Source of the DNA: Diphasiastrum complanatum
Lineage: Eukaryota > Streptophyta > Lycopodiopsida > Lycopodiales > Lycopodiaceae
Length of the DNA: 64,000 nucleotides
Assembly (NCBI GenBank): GCA_029204225.1
Contig: CM055100.1
Coordinates: forward strand, 9,543,058-9,607,057
Direction: 5' to 3'
A program made the translations under genes and the position numbers. The notes beneath the pieces are model-generated. The model saw nothing but the letters and a program-made list of their open reading frames with translations, was not told the DNA's origin and searched no databases. Every line of letters starts with the position of its first letter. Position 1 is the first letter of the stretch. Shown here one piece after another: positions 21,866 to 33,599 of the stretch.

Positions 21866-24254
21866 TTAACGAATGGTTCCTAAGCAGGTATCCGGTTTGG
21901 AAAAAATTGTTTTGATTTAATTTCGAAGTAAGAGTACTCCCTAGAAATAGAGTTAAATTGTGTTTGAGGATTTTATATATACATAATCCATATCTATTTT
22001 CCCTTTTTGATTTTAACTGGTCAATGGTTTTTTTTATTGCATTCTCAATTATTTCGGTCATTAAGATAGGCAACCAAAAGCTTTCAGTAAGATACTTGTT
22101 AAAGGTGAAATTTAGTTGAATTAATTAAACAAGTGTTGTTAATAAATGGAGGTAATTCTTTATTCAACACAGGGTTTTTGTCGAATACAAAGAAGTATTG
22201 GAATCCAAATTTTGTAGATTTTTCATTTTTATATACTTTCATTAGTTGTACTAAAATTAGTCGACTTTAACGAAGTAATGCTAAAGTCGATAAAATGAAA
22301 AGAAAAAATGGCTTATCATTTGCTATGTGTCAAAGGAAATTTCTAGGACCTTAGTTGATGAAATTTTTCAAGGGACCGAAAAATCTAATGGAGTTAATAG
22401 TGCATTTGTGCTATGTAATCTGGATTTCTTTGTAATCTTTGAACATCTGCATATTACCATGTATGAAGTAATTCCATAATAAATTTGTTTAATGGAATTC
22501 ATATGATGTATCATATATGAGCATGAGAATTATTGTAAATTTTGATATAATTTGGATGAATTAGGAGTGTGTAAATGCATGGATCACGTTTGAGTTGTTA
22601 GTACAGGAAAAGACTTTGTAAAGCTTATTACTAACCAGAAAAAAGTTGACAATGTGACAATAACCCATGTGTCGAGCCTTATTCCTGAATCATTTCACAA
22701 ATGGATTATTGATATCCATCGGAAATAAAAGTTATGAATTCTCCGGTGTTTTGTTTATGTGCCTATGCATGTTATAGGAAATCCAGATGAATTAATTGAA
22801 TTTTAAAATATCAGATGAGGCGATTAAGGGTTTTCTTGAAGGAAGAGCTGGTGGTATGGGACATCAGTAGATTCGAAAAGGGAATTCTAGGACTATAAAG
22901 ATCTGATTATCAATGATAAATTTGAGTACCTATTCACGATATGGAAAAAAGTAGAGTATTGGTTAATTGATGGGTATTTTGTGAAGTTTGAGGTCTAGTC
23001 TAGATCCCAATGAGAGTATCTCAGAATTTACAAAATCAGAAAACCCTTTAAGTTGTTTCTCACTTTTTAACAAGTTTAAAATTTCTCAGATACTTGATAT
23101 CAGACTAAATTTCATGTGATCTTTCTGAAGTGATATCATGTAAATTACTACTTATAGGTACAAGGTTTGGAATTTTTTGGATAGATTCTTGAGTCTTTTG
23201 TATTTTTAATTTTTTGAAACCTAGATTATCTCTTATGCACAAATAGATCTCAGATGGACGATGTTTATTGTCACTCATATTGAGATTATTTAAAGGAGAA
23301 GTCCTGAAATTGTTTTTTGGAAAGACACTTATTATTGACTTTTCAAATATTTTCATGTTATCATCTCTCTAGGTAACTTTTGTAAGAAATTGGTGAATTT
23401 CTTTAAAAAAGAAGGGTGAAGGGATGGGTAAGATTATATCAGAGGACCTGCCAGTTGCACAACTATTGGGAAAAGGCCAGTTGATGTATAGAAAGGGGAT
23501 AATCTGAAAGCATTTTCGGTTAGTTCCAGAGTATGCACTGAAAATTTTCAAATAAGAAAAATTCTCTTAGAATTGTGTGGAACAATCTGGAAGTCGAGGT
23601 GGTTTGAAATTTGAAATCATTATAAATAGTACTTAGTAAGATCGGAAGTTACTAATCCTAGTTTGTCAAGGATAGAAGTGATTTTGATCCCGGAATGTAT
23701 TTATTGAATCAACCTAATCTTAAGTGGAGTTCTAGGATCGGGGAGGGGTTGGTTCAGAAGAAGAAATTTTGTGGTAAAATGTAAGTTGGGTTGGAAACTC
23801 ATGAGTGGATGTGTTCCCAGTCTCAAAGATTTTCCAAATATGTTATTTACTCATGAGAAATAGAATTCTTCTGTAGCTGAGTTACAAGATTCTCAATGAG
23901 ATATGAGAGTAACATATGTGAATTTTGCAGGAATCTGTCAGATTAGAACATATGTGTATGTATTGGGTCATAGATTATGTACATGATTAATCTTATATGA
24001 ATCTACTATGTATTCTTGGTTACTATGGTTATTGATGCACTTAACCTAGTCGGTGATTAACTTAAAAGTGATTTGGTTAAGGATCTAAATGTGGTATTGT
24101 ATTGTACAATTAAAATCTGCCCTAAACATTTGATATTTTTGAATTAACTTGAGCGATTGGATTACTCCTATGGAAAGTTGATTGATGTGATGAACATTGT
24201 GAAGAGAATTAACTAGAAACTATTTCTTTATATATGTTGCTTATAACATGCATG
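21866..24254. other. AT-rich, unrecognised; host of LTR insertion
   Basis: About 2.4 kb without a recognisable gene. It continues at 26692 on the other side of the compact LTR element, so the original interrupted block is about 3.3 kb (21866-24254 plus 26692-27592). It may be an old transposon, but no motif supports a family. Confidence 0.35.
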
Positions 24255-25013
24255 TGTAGTGGGTTTCTTTCCTTGCCTAACCTGAATTCAAGATCTAGTC
24301 AATCTAGCATCAAAGTGACGGAGTAAGTTGTCACGCATAGGTTCATTCCCATGAGAGCGATAATATAGTTCTGATTTCAACATGAATGGAGGATCTAACA
24401 CTAACATCCATTAACACTAAGCATTAACACTACATCCATTAACCCTACTTCCATTAACCCTAAATCCACAACAATGATAGAAACTTACTTTTCTCTCTCT
24501 CCCTTTCTCTCTCACAAAAAGCATAAGAAATAGCAATCCCAATAATGATCAAATCCAACAATTAGCAAAATCCAAAGAAAGCATGAGAAATGGAGGACAA
24601 GAGAGGAAGAGCAAGGACATTCATCAATCCATTTCTAAAGAGAACCAATCTGCTTCATTGAAATGAGGAAATGAACATGAGGAGAAACTCGAGTTGGTCC
24701 CTTTTTATAGTAGAGAAGAGGACCCTGGCCTTTGAATCCTATTGGTCCAGTCTTGCCTCTCTTTTTATTCAAATTTTAAAAAGTGTGGGAACCATCAAAA
24801 TTGGAGGGAAACCAACTTTATTCACTAACTTGACATTTAGGCCCTGTGACATTATAAGTCCCGCAAAAAGGCCTAAAGTCCTTTATTGACTTTTAACTAA
24901 TCAATCAAATAACTATATGGTCATTGGGTTGGACTTACACATGTAGGGTGCCAAAGCGCTCTCACTTATTAACTAGGGTTAGGGTTGCCTTGGGATCCGC
25001 AAACCCTCCAACA
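24255..25013 (-). repeat. LTR (3' copy of compact element)
   Basis: 759 bp, starts TGTAGTGGG and ends CCTCCAACA on the + strand. It carries a short CT-rich stretch (about 24490-24515) at the place where the related LTR at 34681 has a long (CT)n tract. The two LTRs of this element differ by scattered substitutions and a few small indels, so insertion is fairly recent compared with other elements in the window. Confidence 0.9.
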
Positions 25014-25062
25014 GTATCCCCCACCAAAACTGGTGGCTTCCGACGACACCTGCAATATGCAA

Positions 25063-25885
25063 TTATTGGGGACTTTTATCGGCTTCACGCCGAATCTTAA
25101 TTAAATGATACTGCACCTTCTCCATAAATTCAAGGTGTGCAGTATTGAAATCCAAATTATGCGACAGGAAACAATGGTGAGCTCCGACAATCCACTTGAA
25201 AGTTGTCCATGAGGTGAAGCGGGATTCCCAAGAGCCTCCCATCATGGCCGCACAGAAATATAGTCGAGCAATCGGCAGCTGATCTTTGATTTGCTCTGAG
25301 GCCATCGACTTATTTGGATTAAATGCCAGGGTAGGAAGACAATTGTCCCATTTGGTTGCCACTGATGCCAACAGAGTTAGATCTTTTGAAAACATTGCCG
25401 ATTGTCGCACCGTTGGATCCGGAGAGTGGACATACTCTCTCTGATATGCTTGTAAGGCCCGGTGGAAATCCACTGAAATATTCCAGTTATAAGACTGGTG
25501 GATGATTGGCCAATTGGGCGTATGGATGGTGATTTTATCCATAGCCAATCCCAAATCTTTCCATTTTTGTCTTCGCGGCATTGGCACGTAATAAGGGTCT
25601 ACCCGCAACTGGCGAGGGCTGGCGACGTAACTCCTAATTGATTTTGAAGTTTTCTCAAAAATCGTGATTCTCCATGCCGCTTGCTCTCCCAGTGCAAGTA
25701 TTTTGTCCAATTCTTTGTCGGCCTTGATCTCGAAGGTCTTAAATTTGAGAACCCATCCACCACGCGAGGACTCATGTGGATGCTGCTTTAAGAAGGTCTG
25801 GATCTGGTCCTTGATGCTGATGGGCCTTCTGAATAAATGGCTTGTCCTTGATGAGGATGGACCCGCTTGTACTGCTAATGCAAGC
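25063..25885 (-). CDS. Unknown ORF inside compact LTR element
   Basis: A single uninterrupted - strand frame of about 274 codons occupies most of the 938 bp interior. It lies in the element's sense orientation, between primer-binding site and polypurine tract. No ATG follows the upstream stop at about 25886; the first candidate start is a TTG at 25710, so translation may use a non-AUG start, readthrough or splicing, or the start was lost. The product is soluble-looking, Trp-rich and basic at the end, with motifs such as SSRGGWVLKFKTFEIKA, VDPYYVPMPRRQKW, VDFHRALQAYQREYV and MMGGSWESRFTSWTTF. No zinc knuckle, DSG/DTG protease or RT box is seen. It may be a divergent gag or a captured host sequence; function unknown. 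Confidence 0.6.
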
Positions 25886-25927
25886 TAACCATCAGCCAAA
25901 CATGCTGCAAACTGAAAAATTGGTGTA

Positions 25928-25950
25928 GCTCCCCGGCAACGGCGACAAAA
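25928..25950 (-). promoter_or_regulatory. Primer-binding site, Asp-tRNA type
   Basis: The - strand reads GTCGCCGTTGCCGGGGAGC just inside the right-hand LTR. It is one base from the TGGCGCCGTTGCCGGGGA site of Athila/Tat-type plant gypsy elements. It establishes that the element runs on the - strand. Confidence 0.8.
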
Positions 25951-25951
25951 T

Positions 25952-26691
25952 TGTAGTGGGTTTCTTTCCTTGCCTAACCTGAATCCAAGATCTAGTCAAT
26001 CTAGCATCAAAGAGATGGAGTTAGTTGTCACGCGTAGGTTCGTTCCCATGAGAGCGATAGTATAGTTCAGATTTCAACATGAATGGAGGATCTAACACTA
26101 ACATCCATTAACACTAAGCATTAACACTACATCCATAAATCCTAAATCCACAACGATGATAGAAACTTACTTTTCTCTCTCTCCCTTTCTCTCTCACAAA
26201 AAGCATAAGAAATAGCAATTCCAATAATGATCAAATCCAACAATTAGCAAAATCCAAAGAAAGCATGAGAAATGGAGGACAAGAGAGGAAGAGCAAGGAC
26301 ATTCATCAATCCATTTCTAAAGAGAACCAATCTGCTTTATTGAAACGAGGAAATGAACATGAAAATCAACTCGAGTTGTTCCCTTTTTATAGTAGAGAAG
26401 AGTACCTTGGCCTTTGAATCCTATTGGTCCAGTCTTGTCTCTCTTTTATTCAAATTTAAAAAAGTGCGGGAACCATCAAAATTGGAGGGAAACCCAACTT
26501 TACTAACTTGACATTTAGGCCCTACGACATTAAAAGTCCCGCAAAAAGGCCTAAAGTCCTTTATTAACTTTTAACTAATCAATCAAATAACTATGTGGTC
26601 ATTGGGTTGGACTTACACATGTAGGGTGCCAAATCCCTCTCACTTATTAACTGGGGTTAGGGTTGCCTTGGGATCCGCAAACCCTCCAACA
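25952..26691 (-). repeat. LTR (5' copy of compact element)
   Basis: 740 bp, direct repeat of 24255-25013 with the same TGTAGTGGG start and CCTCCAACA end on the + strand. A short internal deletion near the CCATTAACCC repeats accounts for part of the length difference. Confidence 0.9.
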
Positions 26692-27592
26692 ACATGATTT
26701 ATGAATCATCGAGATTCATCAGAATAGCTATGTGCATAGAATATACAAAAATTCTTGGTAGAGTATTTTTCAGATGAGAATAGACTTAGTCCATTAGTGA
26801 TTGTATCCCAGAGGGCTCAATTGGATGGCGAATCATAACGGTTCCAAGAATGATAACCGAATTTTCAGGAGATTTAACAAAATTTTGGATATCTAGAATT
26901 CAGCTCTGGACAGTAATCTAAAGTTTTTTACTAGATGGAGACAGTTATTAGTACCATTTTGGTATGCTTTCTGGCTTTGGAATTTGGATAGCTCACATTG
27001 TAGTTAAGAATCCAATTTGAGACATATTATTAAAATATGGTACCTCCAAAGTGGAGAAGATTTGAAAATGATTCTTATATATTTCTCGAGTTGTGTATTA
27101 AATATAAATTCTAGTATCCTTTAGGAATTAAGTATAGTTTGAAATTCTAGAGAAATTATGATTGAAAAATCATAAAACTAACTATTTGCGATTGATGAAT
27201 AATAAATGAAACTTAATGGTGGACTAGCCTCCGATGTACTGGATTGTTGGTTATGCCTCAATTCTATTCTATGTTAAGGCTTGTTTGTAACTAATCACCT
27301 TGAGGGGGCCCAAAAACTCTTATTGAGACATATGGAGTAGTGCATGTACATGTGATTGTCGTATGCATGTGGAGCACACAGGAGCTATGACCTATTCATA
27401 GTTGGATTGCACGGGGATTGCATGAGTTCATGCACAAGATTCTACTCTCTATATATTGGGGTAGAGATTCTCTTGTCGACAACTTTTGGTTCAAATTACC
27501 AGTTGTTCTCTTCTCCTCAAGCATTCACATGGCATGGCGATCCATGACTGATCTAGTTTTGGACGGGTGGTTTTGCTCCTTCATGTCTCCTA
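26692..27592. other. AT-rich, unrecognised (right part of interrupted block)
   Basis: Continuation of the sequence interrupted at 24254. Short open frames at 27356-27636 show no known domain. Confidence 0.3.
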
Positions 27593-28410
27593 TGTTGGGA
27601 TTCGATGTTTGTGTACCTCGCATCAGAGCGAAGTGAGCAGAATCCTTGGTGCATGCAACTACGTCTATCAAAAAGATCGATTCCATAGCCATGCACGAAT
27701 TATCTAGGATTTAGATTTAGCTTTGCGGAAGCATTTTAGGTGAGGTGATTGGAACGACAAATTAACATATGCTATCAGTCACATGAACGGTTTAATCTAC
27801 GAATAAGTTTATCTGTTGACAATGAACAATCAGAACATGAATAAGATGAGCATTCAAGATGACATGCACGACCGAGATTATTGGAACAAAAATTATTTAG
27901 TCTTGAAGAAAATACAGTCTGAATGCATACAAAGTCACGATCTTCTTGAAACCATACTCTGTGATAACAGAGAGGAAGATCAAAGCAATTGCGCTCTGAA
28001 AGCTTGACTTGATCGACTTTTGAGCTAATTCAATGTTCAACTATCAACGGAGCTTAACGTTGTTCATGGAGCTTAATCGAAGCAACTGATAAGTCGACAT
28101 ATATATATACATGGCTAGCGAATTAAAAGAATGGTTAATATGTACTTTATAGATAGGATTAAGGAACTATGTGCTATTGGCAGGTGCCCTCAAACAATAT
28201 TTAGAGATTCTGTCCAGTTGTGATGAAAGTAATGTTGAGACGCCGATTAATTGATATCGACTTTTGGAGTTGATTTGTCAATAAATCGGACAAGTCGGGT
28301 AAGCCGATATGTCAGACAAGTCCCATAAGTCAGAACCAGTCGGACTCCCCGATATGTTGGCCAAGTCGGGCTTCCCCAATATGTTAGCTGAGTTGGTTGA
28401 GTCGTTAGGA
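27593..28410 (-). mobile_element. Copia LTR, inverted copy of 17.2-18.4 kb
   Basis: TGTTGGGATTCGATG at 27593 is the reverse complement of the LTR end at 18420-18434. The next 550 bp match 17864-18434 in reverse, for example the stretch around TTTATCTGTTGACAATGAAC. The distal part (28254-28406) has CGACAAGTCGG-like short repeats. No primer-binding site complement precedes 27593. The start of the LTR is missing; at about 28410 it joins copia pol in the opposite orientation. Confidence 0.8.
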
Positions 28411-28434
28411 CACTGTAAACGGCTGCACAATACT

Positions 28435-28762
28435 TGACAAATCCCAGAAAATTCTAGCTTTTGGGAAAAGGAGTGACAATCTTTACAAACTCAGCCGCTG
28501 CTACTCCAACAATCGAGCTCTTCACACTTCCACTTCTAAATCATCTGATATGCTTTGGCATTTTAGATTAGGCCATTAAAATTTCAATAGTATTCAACAA
28601 ATGTCAACTCAAGGACTAGTACAAGATTTGTCTACTATCAGCAAGCCAACTTCTCCATGTGAAGGCTGTATAATCAGCAAGCATTCGAGAAGTCCTTTTA
28701 TTTTTTAATCAATTCATACTTTCAAAGGCTTGCTAGAACATGTGCATAGTGACATTTGTGTC
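28435..28762 (+). pseudogene. Copia GAG-pre-integrase fragment
   Basis: The + strand reads ILAFGKRSDNLYKLS, SSDMLWHFRLGHxNFNSI, GLVQDLSTISKPTSPCEGC and LLEHVHSDIC, the zinc-binding GAG-pre-integrase domain and the first Asp of the integrase catalytic core. It stops exactly at the SDIC motif, where foreign LTR-like sequence begins at 28766. Confidence 0.85.
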
Positions 28763-28765
28763 GCA

Positions 28766-28842
28766 GAAGCGAAAACACACTATTCAGTGTCGCAAAAGTG
28801 AAACTATTTCTTTTTCATTTTTGTCTTGGTATTCGCGAAAGC
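28766..28842 (+). repeat. LTR-like fragment matching 2255-2330
   Basis: About 77 bp nearly identical to the block after the gag relic at 2.25 kb (shared ACACTATTCAGTGTCGC, with A or G at one site). It separates integrase start from RNase H in a copia relic and probably marks a deletion or recombination junction. Confidence 0.65.
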
Positions 28843-29516
<674 letters not shown>

Positions 29517-30003
29517 TGTTGAAATTCGATGCTCGGCCTCAAATCCATTTATTAATGAGCATCTTGAAAACTTTACAGATCCTAGAAAAATAGAAGGCTC
29601 AATTTTTTTCCCAAAAGATCGAAAAATCCGGTATCGGATTTTTCCGACCTTATGTTACTCTTGTCAAAAAAAACAATTTTTTGACCCTGGATCGGATCGG
29701 ATCAAGGCAAAAATTATCCAGGCGTCTTCGACCCTGGATCAAATCAAATCGGATATGATTTGTCCGATCCTGAAAAATCCGATCCTATACATATTTTTTG
29801 ACCCAGTGTATATTTCTTGACCCTTTGTATAGTATCCAATCCTATGTAATTTTTTGATACTATCGGTTATCTGTCCCCAACGGCTTTACATTGATGTCCG
29901 CCAACTTTGTACATGCATTTATGGCATAAAGACGGCTGTAATAACTATAGGAAATTCAGTTGTAGATACTTTTTCTAATATCTCAAGTCTGGTAATGTGT
30001 TAA
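29517..30003 (+). mobile_element. Copia 3' LTR, end uncertain
   Basis: It starts TGTTGAAATTCGATGCTC right after the polypurine tract and matches 17186-17235. It contains a perfect hairpin GAAAAATCCG-GTAT-CGGATTTTTC (29621-29644) and several GATCGGAT words. TAGTATCAGCATTATC at 30005 resembles a decayed Met-tRNA primer-binding site and suggests the end, but the expected CAACA terminus is absent. Confidence 0.55.
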
Positions 30004-30659
30004 TTAGTATCAGCATTATCATGCTCAACAAACAACCTCATCAATAATAGGAGCCTCAATAGTGATAGTAGTACTGCAGGCTAGCAGAGCAATCATGCAT
30101 GTAGTAGAAGATCTTGTCTTGTCAGAAATTAGAGCAGATATGTAGAAAACAAAGGCCATGCCTTCTTGAACAAACCTACAATATGGTTGTGCTCTTCACA
30201 GAATATGACTCACTTGAATACATCAATAAGCTTCATGAACTTACGATCATGCCTTTGCTTGGCGTTGGACTGAGCATGAGTTAATTCAGTGAAATGTGCA
30301 AATCGTAGCCCATCCATTAGTAGCATGGTCTATTGGAGGCCCTCATAAAACTCTCCATAAAGTTTTAAAAAATATATTCTATGCTCAACAATGAACATAT
30401 CTATGTCAAACTTCATGTGAAAGTAAAAGGGAATAAGAAGTCGACATGTCTGGTCAAGAATGAGACACGTGTGTCCACACATGTTAATTTTTGAGAAAAT
30501 TTCAATCTTAGAGTGTGGATTGCTTGATCAAGATATTTTTTTCAAATTTAGATTTCGATTATCATCAAGTGATTAAGTTTTATAGATATATTTTATCGAT
30601 TTCTCATTTTTTTTGAAGTTATTATTAAAAGCAAAATTAGATTCAAAACTTGAATTCTA
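30004..30659. other. Unrecognised, possible decayed - strand coding
   Basis: Reading 30460 to 30190 on the - strand gives a mostly open protein-like stretch (FDIDMFIVEHRIYFLKLYG, LRFAHFTELTHAQSN) interrupted by stops. It was not matched to any family by eye. Confidence 0.25.
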
Positions 30660-31085
30660 GGGATCTCAACCTCATCCTATCATCAGACAAACTCCTCGTT
30701 CAGAGTTGCCTAAGTATAATGGATTATTAGATCCAGTTAGATTTCTCAAAATTTTACTAAATCTTGTGAAGTCTATGGTAAAGTTAATCTAGAAGACAAA
30801 CTTAAACTCTTCCCTATGTACTTGATTGGTACTGCTCAAGATTGGTTTTACAATCAAGACTTGACAGAACATTCTGATTTGGAAGTAGTTAAAGCTGGAC
30901 AACCCAGAAAATTCTTGGAAGATCCTTTCCTATTATTAAGTAAAACTAAAATGAGGAAGAAAGAGATGATGTATGATTACATTGAACATACCAAGCATCT
31001 CCGATCAGGATGTAAACTTGATCTTTTAAATGACGAGGCTCTGATTATGTGGTTTTTGGTGGGATTGCCAAAACGTATTTGACAT
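30660..31085 (+). pseudogene. Gypsy gag relic
   Basis: The + strand reads RSELPKYNGLLDPVRFLK, LIGTAQDWFYNQDLTEHSDL, KTKMRKKEMMYDYIEHTKHL and ALIMWFLVGLPKRI. This is the same capsid region as 53.5-54.2 kb (LPKYNGLTNPVRFLH, AAQDWYYNQDETERTDW, MIMWFLSGLPERI). The middle is frameshifted. No zinc knuckle follows. Confidence 0.85.
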
Positions 31086-31341
31086 GGGGGGCTAACAGTC
31101 TATCGCTTTTGCAATTATACTTTATGTGACTTCAAGGTCAAAACCAAGTAGAATCAGTTGAGTCATTTGACTTAGCACTCTAATTTGATTTGATAGGCAT
31201 AGCACATGCACCAAGGAGTCCATCCACCCACTTGAATTTCTCCAACACAGTTGACAATCATCTACGTTTGAAATTTGCTAATCCAACTGGTTATATGCAT
31301 CTTTATATGAACCTTGGTCTTCTTTATCTTGGTTGGGACTT

Positions 31342-31463
31342 TTGGTATCTGTAAATGCTTTTTGATTTGAGTTCTAATTTTCGCCATTTGTCAATGCTTC
31401 TTGATCTAAATCTTGATTTTTGCCATCTGTCATAGCATCGTGATCTAAATCCTATTTTTTCCC
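31342..31463. repeat. About 40 bp degenerate tandem repeat, 3 units
   Basis: Units begin near 31342, 31382 and 31421 and share GCCATYTGTCAATGCTTCTT and GATCTAAATC-like stretches. No coding role is visible. Confidence 0.6.
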
Positions 31464-31904
31464 ATCACTTCGCTCATCAGTTTCACTGTTCAAATCATCT
31501 TATCTTCAATATTGTCCTCACTGTCATGTTCCTTTTTATGTTGTCAATCCCAAAATACATTTTTTTTACTAGTCAAATTTTGCACATGCATTATCATTTC
31601 TTCGAACCATTTAGATTATTCCTTTTTTTCTTTTGGCTTATATTTTCAGCCTTTGTCCTTGTTGCTTATATGCATGCTAATGCATATTCCATTGTTTCTG
31701 AAATCAAAAACCAGATTGTACAGAAGTGGGTTGTAGGTAAATCTCTACAACACTCCGATATTGAAATTGCAAACCATATATATAACATTGTAGAAGATAT
31801 ACCTCTCCATAGTCAAACACTAGAAGCATTTGTTATAATTTTTTACTGTACTCTATGACTACATATGTTTGGATCGATTGAAAACTTGTCTACAAACTAC
31901 TTTT

Positions 31905-32590
31905 GAAGTATTTCAATTCACGTAAGAAAGCCTTGAATGATGTTCCACCATGACTGAACACATCTCTAAAAATATGATGAAGCAAAGAAATCATGTCACT
32001 ATCACGAATTCTCCCACTATAGTAGTAGAAGTTATATTCCATGCCTCCTAACCAAATATCCACATCAATGGAGTAAATGCCTCCATCAAATGTAGGACTA
32101 ATGTATTTAGATAGCCTTTGATTGTAATAATAAGGGCTTCATTGAGTCGTGACTTTCCACCATTCATTATCATGGTCTATAAATAAGTGCTCCATAGCAA
32201 GTGCATGATCCATCATATTATGTAACTCCATAAAATTTGTTATATAAATGAATTTGGAAAGAGCTGGTTGAAGAACATAATCAGTTTCAAAAATTGTTGA
32301 AAAGATCCAATTTGTTGAAGAGAATCAATTGATTTCATGTAAAATCTTGTAACACTATCAATACTTGCAATCTTGAAGTCACTCCAACCCTTTGTGACTA
32401 AAAGTGCTCGAGTGTCCCACCATGCTTGAATTCGTCCTTGAAAGTGCAATGTCACAAAATATATTTTGTCTTCCTCAAAATAATGGTGATGATGAAAGTA
32501 AGTCTCCAATCTAATCACCCAATCTTTCACTCGTCCTTGAAAGTGCAATGCATTAGAGACGTTCCCGACGTTAGAGGGGCCTTTTGTCAA
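31905..32590 (-). pseudogene. Gypsy-type gag relic, second family
   Basis: The clearest part (32240-32590, - strand) reads VKDWVIRLETYFHHHHYFEE, DKIYFVTLHFQGRIQAWWD and VTKGWSDFKIASIDSVTRF, the typical gag pattern of capsid helices with a W..R.E..F motif. To the left the - strand gives another nearly open stretch (YYYNQRLSKYISPTFDGG, VDIWLGGMEYNFYYYSGR, HHIFRDVFSHGGTSFKAF) with one stop. That part is either more of the same polyprotein or a different unrecognised protein. Confidence 0.55.
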
Positions 32591-33599
32591 GATTTTTCCT
32601 TTTTCTTATGCTTTTTATGTCCATGTAGCCTAATCATTTCTTGTCATAGTGGCTTCTATGTAACGTAACTCGCCTGACTTGAAAAACACAATTCATATTT
32701 AGGATGATTTGAATTTCCGGTTCGGTAGATTGAAAGCATATTATTGGCTGGCATGTGCGGCCCGTGGTTGTACTAGAATGCTTGGGTTAATCTCAAGTTC
32801 AAGTTATCTTGGGACTTGGAAATAACAGTTACTACAACAAAATATAAGACTGTAATGCTTTAGCACCTATTATGCCCTCGACTCTCGTATTGGCAGATTT
32901 GAATGTGAGAGTCTTCAAGCTATGTCGATGAGGAGAAGACCAAGATCCTGGATTTACTCTGCAATTTTTTATAATGAGAAGAAAGACAATGGCACATGGA
33001 TTTTTCAGAATATCATAAAGCTTGGGTACTGATGCATCCATTAGCGAGAGCAGCCTTTCACAAAAAAAAAAAAAAAAGGCCAAGTATACATATAGATCTT
33101 ATTGGAAAGGTCATATTATTAATTTCAAAGTATCTCCAGGTGGACAAACCATTTTAGAGGTGCTTGTTCAACATGTTTATATGCATTCAGAACTAAATGT
33201 GGATGCTATAAATCCATGTGATTTTTGAAATTGCAAATTGTAAGTATTTTAATCTTTGGCAATAAGGAACGATGGAAAATTTTGTCTCTGAAGTTGTATG
33301 GAGAAGAAACTTGGTGCCTGAGTGGAGTTATCAATTTTGCATCTATTTACAAAATACATCAGACTGGTTTCGTTAACTGGGTCTGATAAATTTGATGTCT
33401 TCTCTTTCAAGACATTGCAGAAGTCAGTATTTATATGATTTACGTGATTAATGGAATTTATACATAAATAAAATTGGCAGTATCAAATCAACTAGGATAT
33501 TATTACAAATTCGATAATAGCTAGATCAAGTATATTAGAACTCATAAATGGTATTGGTGAGATTCCTTAGGCAAAGGTTAACTCTGCAAGAGTCCTCCA
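32591..33599. other. Intergenic, no gene recognised
   Basis: No protein or RNA gene supported. A 16 bp A-run lies at about 33061-33077. Confidence 0.35.

Larger units (their letters stand above)
24255..26691 (-). mobile_element. Compact LTR retroelement with one unknown ORF
   Basis: Two direct LTRs (24255-25013 and 25952-26691) flank only 938 bp. Orientation is minus: a tRNA-Asp-like primer-binding site lies next to the right LTR and a purine-rich tract next to the left one. Flanking bases GCATG (24250-24254) and ACATG (26692-26696) look like an imperfect 5 bp target duplication. LTR sequence and first leader bases match the gypsy elements at 33.6-35.4 and 51-55.4 kb, so it is probably a non-autonomous relative moved by their proteins. 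No RT, integrase or protease is encoded. Such elements are known as TR-GAG, TRIM or LARD types by content; this one fits none cleanly. Confidence 0.88.

Noticed and set aside
25063-25885. Interpreting the unknown frame as a host gene interrupted by two LTRs
   Set aside because: Primer-binding site, polypurine tract and LTR termini show it is the inside of one retroelement.
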